Origin: Chitinispirillales bacterium
Lineage (GTDB): Bacteria > Fibrobacterota > Chitinivibrionia > Chitinivibrionales > Chitinispirillaceae
Assembly: GCA_031254105.1 (NCBI GenBank)
Contig: JAIRVB010000050.1
Span: forward strand, 1 to 64,000
DNA: 64,000 nt
Direction of reading: 5' to 3'
Part shown: piece by piece, positions 63,417 through 64,000 of the stretch
Layout: each line of letters opens with the position of its first letter
Numbering within the stretch: the stretch's first letter is position 1
The notes under the pieces: model-generated
What the model was told of the DNA's origin: nothing
What the model saw: the letters and a program-made list of their open reading frames with translations, nothing else
Databases searched by the model: none
Position numbers and translations under genes: made by a program

Positions 63417-64000
63417 ATGGGTAAAAAATCTGCTGATAAAAGAAGGCGTATGCATATCATTATCTTGCTGATCATTCTTATTGTTATCATACTGTTGTTT
63501 TTCGTTGGATACCAGTATTTTGGGTCTAAAAAAAATAAGGTTGTCAATTATGGGGAGCCGGTTATCGAAGTCAATTACGAATCGGATCTTGATCGTACGA
63601 GGATAGCCGATTCGCTTAAGAGAATAGCGGACTCACTCAGAATTGCCGATTCGCTTAGAATTATCGATTCTCTTAGAGCCGCGGGATTATCTAAGATCGC
63701 AGATTCGCTGAGAGTTGCTAATTCATTCAGGGTTGCCGATTCGTTGAGAATAGCAGATTCACTTAGGGTTGCCGATTCATTAAGAATAGCAGATTCGCTT
63801 AGAGTTGTCGATTCATTGAGAATAGTTGATTCACTTAGGGTTGCAGATTCGTTGAGAATAATTGACTCACTTAGAATTGCAGATTCGGCCAGGGTTGCAG
63901 ATTCGCTTAAGGCGGCGGCGGATCCTTGTGTCAGAGATACGCTTCCGCCATGGGTGTACCCCGATCCTTCCGGCGGAATGCACCGGCAAGTTGTCGATGT
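63417..64000 (+). CDS. Membrane-anchored protein with RIADSL repeat stalk (3' end beyond window)
   Basis: Starts MGKKSADKRRR; one TM segment lies at about residues 12-35. After a ~25-residue linker, ~17 near-perfect R-(I/V)-(A/I/V)-D-S-L hexapeptides run from ~63599 to 63915 (18-bp DNA units). Then comes PCVRDTLPPWVYPDPSGGMH, which resembles the start of a chitobiase/hexosaminidase C-terminal-type beta domain. The repeat probably forms a helical, charged stalk holding a periplasmic domain. Similar repeats are recalled from Fibrobacter proteins. Truncated at 64000. Confidence 0.75.
   Translation, partial: MGKKSADKRRRMHIIILLIILIVIILLFFVGYQYFGSKKNKVVNYGEPVIEVNYESDLDRTRIADSLKRIADSLRIADSLRIIDSLRAAGLSKIADSLRVANSFRVADSLRIADSLRVADSLRIADSLRVVDSLRIVDSLRVADSLRIIDSLRIADSARVADSLKAAADPCVRDTLPPWVYPDPSGGMHRQVVD

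Noticed and set aside
1-64000. rRNA operon, replication origin or intact prophage
   Set aside because: No rRNA sequence, DnaA-box cluster, or phage structural genes were seen.

Overview
The window looks like a chromosome segment from a member of the Fibrobacterota (Fibrobacteres). Two genes carry the FISUMP domain (Fibrobacter succinogenes major paralogous domain). A truncated gene at the right edge has R-I-A-D-S-L hexapeptide repeats, and the surface proteins are lipoprotein-like. No 16S/23S rRNA is present, so the placement rests on protein families only.

Layout: (1) 1-4260, two tandem units, each an AAA-like ATPase/PD-(D/E)XK gene with a small degenerate partner, ending at tRNA-Arg(UCU). 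A 42-bp copy of the tRNA 3' end at 1785-1826 suggests tRNA-targeted integration. (2) 4313-8200, tRNA-Pro and tRNA-Ser, a 4-TM orphan, a FISUMP lipoprotein, and a HEPN/MNT pair in which HEPN is frameshifted. (3) 8207-43058, clpP, a tRNA cluster, then one co-directional information-processing run: tuf-rpmG-tRNA-Trp-secE-nusG-rplKAJL-rpoBC-rpsLG-fusA-(S10-spc-alpha operons)-rpoA-rplQ. This run is unusually loose. Many of its spacers hold short palindromes with conserved flanks and changing but complementary stems. A two-gene AT-rich cassette with its own promoter sits between rpsQ and rplN. (4) 43199-49093, fba, an ImmA/IrrE-type metallopeptidase pair, a GH1 beta-glucosidase, two exported proteins and tRNA-His. 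(5) 49096-58573, an IS3-type transposase remnant, a P-type cation ATPase behind a yybP-ykoY (Mn2+) riboswitch with terminator, a predicted sigma-54-dependent small RNA with an intrinsic terminator, and a minus-strand set encoding a CLCA-like metalloprotease/vWA protein, a FISUMP protein and a small secreted protein. MITE-like palindromes flank this set. (6) 58574-64000, tRNA-Met, tilS, ftsH, folP and the repeat-stalk membrane protein running off the edge.

Most of the window is housekeeping: transcription, translation, secretion (SecE/SecY), proteolysis (ClpP, FtsH), folate synthesis and glycolysis. The least-explained features are the sigma-54 small RNA, the cassette inside the ribosomal operon, the covarying palindrome family, the tRNA-Arg tandem element and the bacterial CLCA-like protein. 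All calls come from reading the sequence; no database search was possible.
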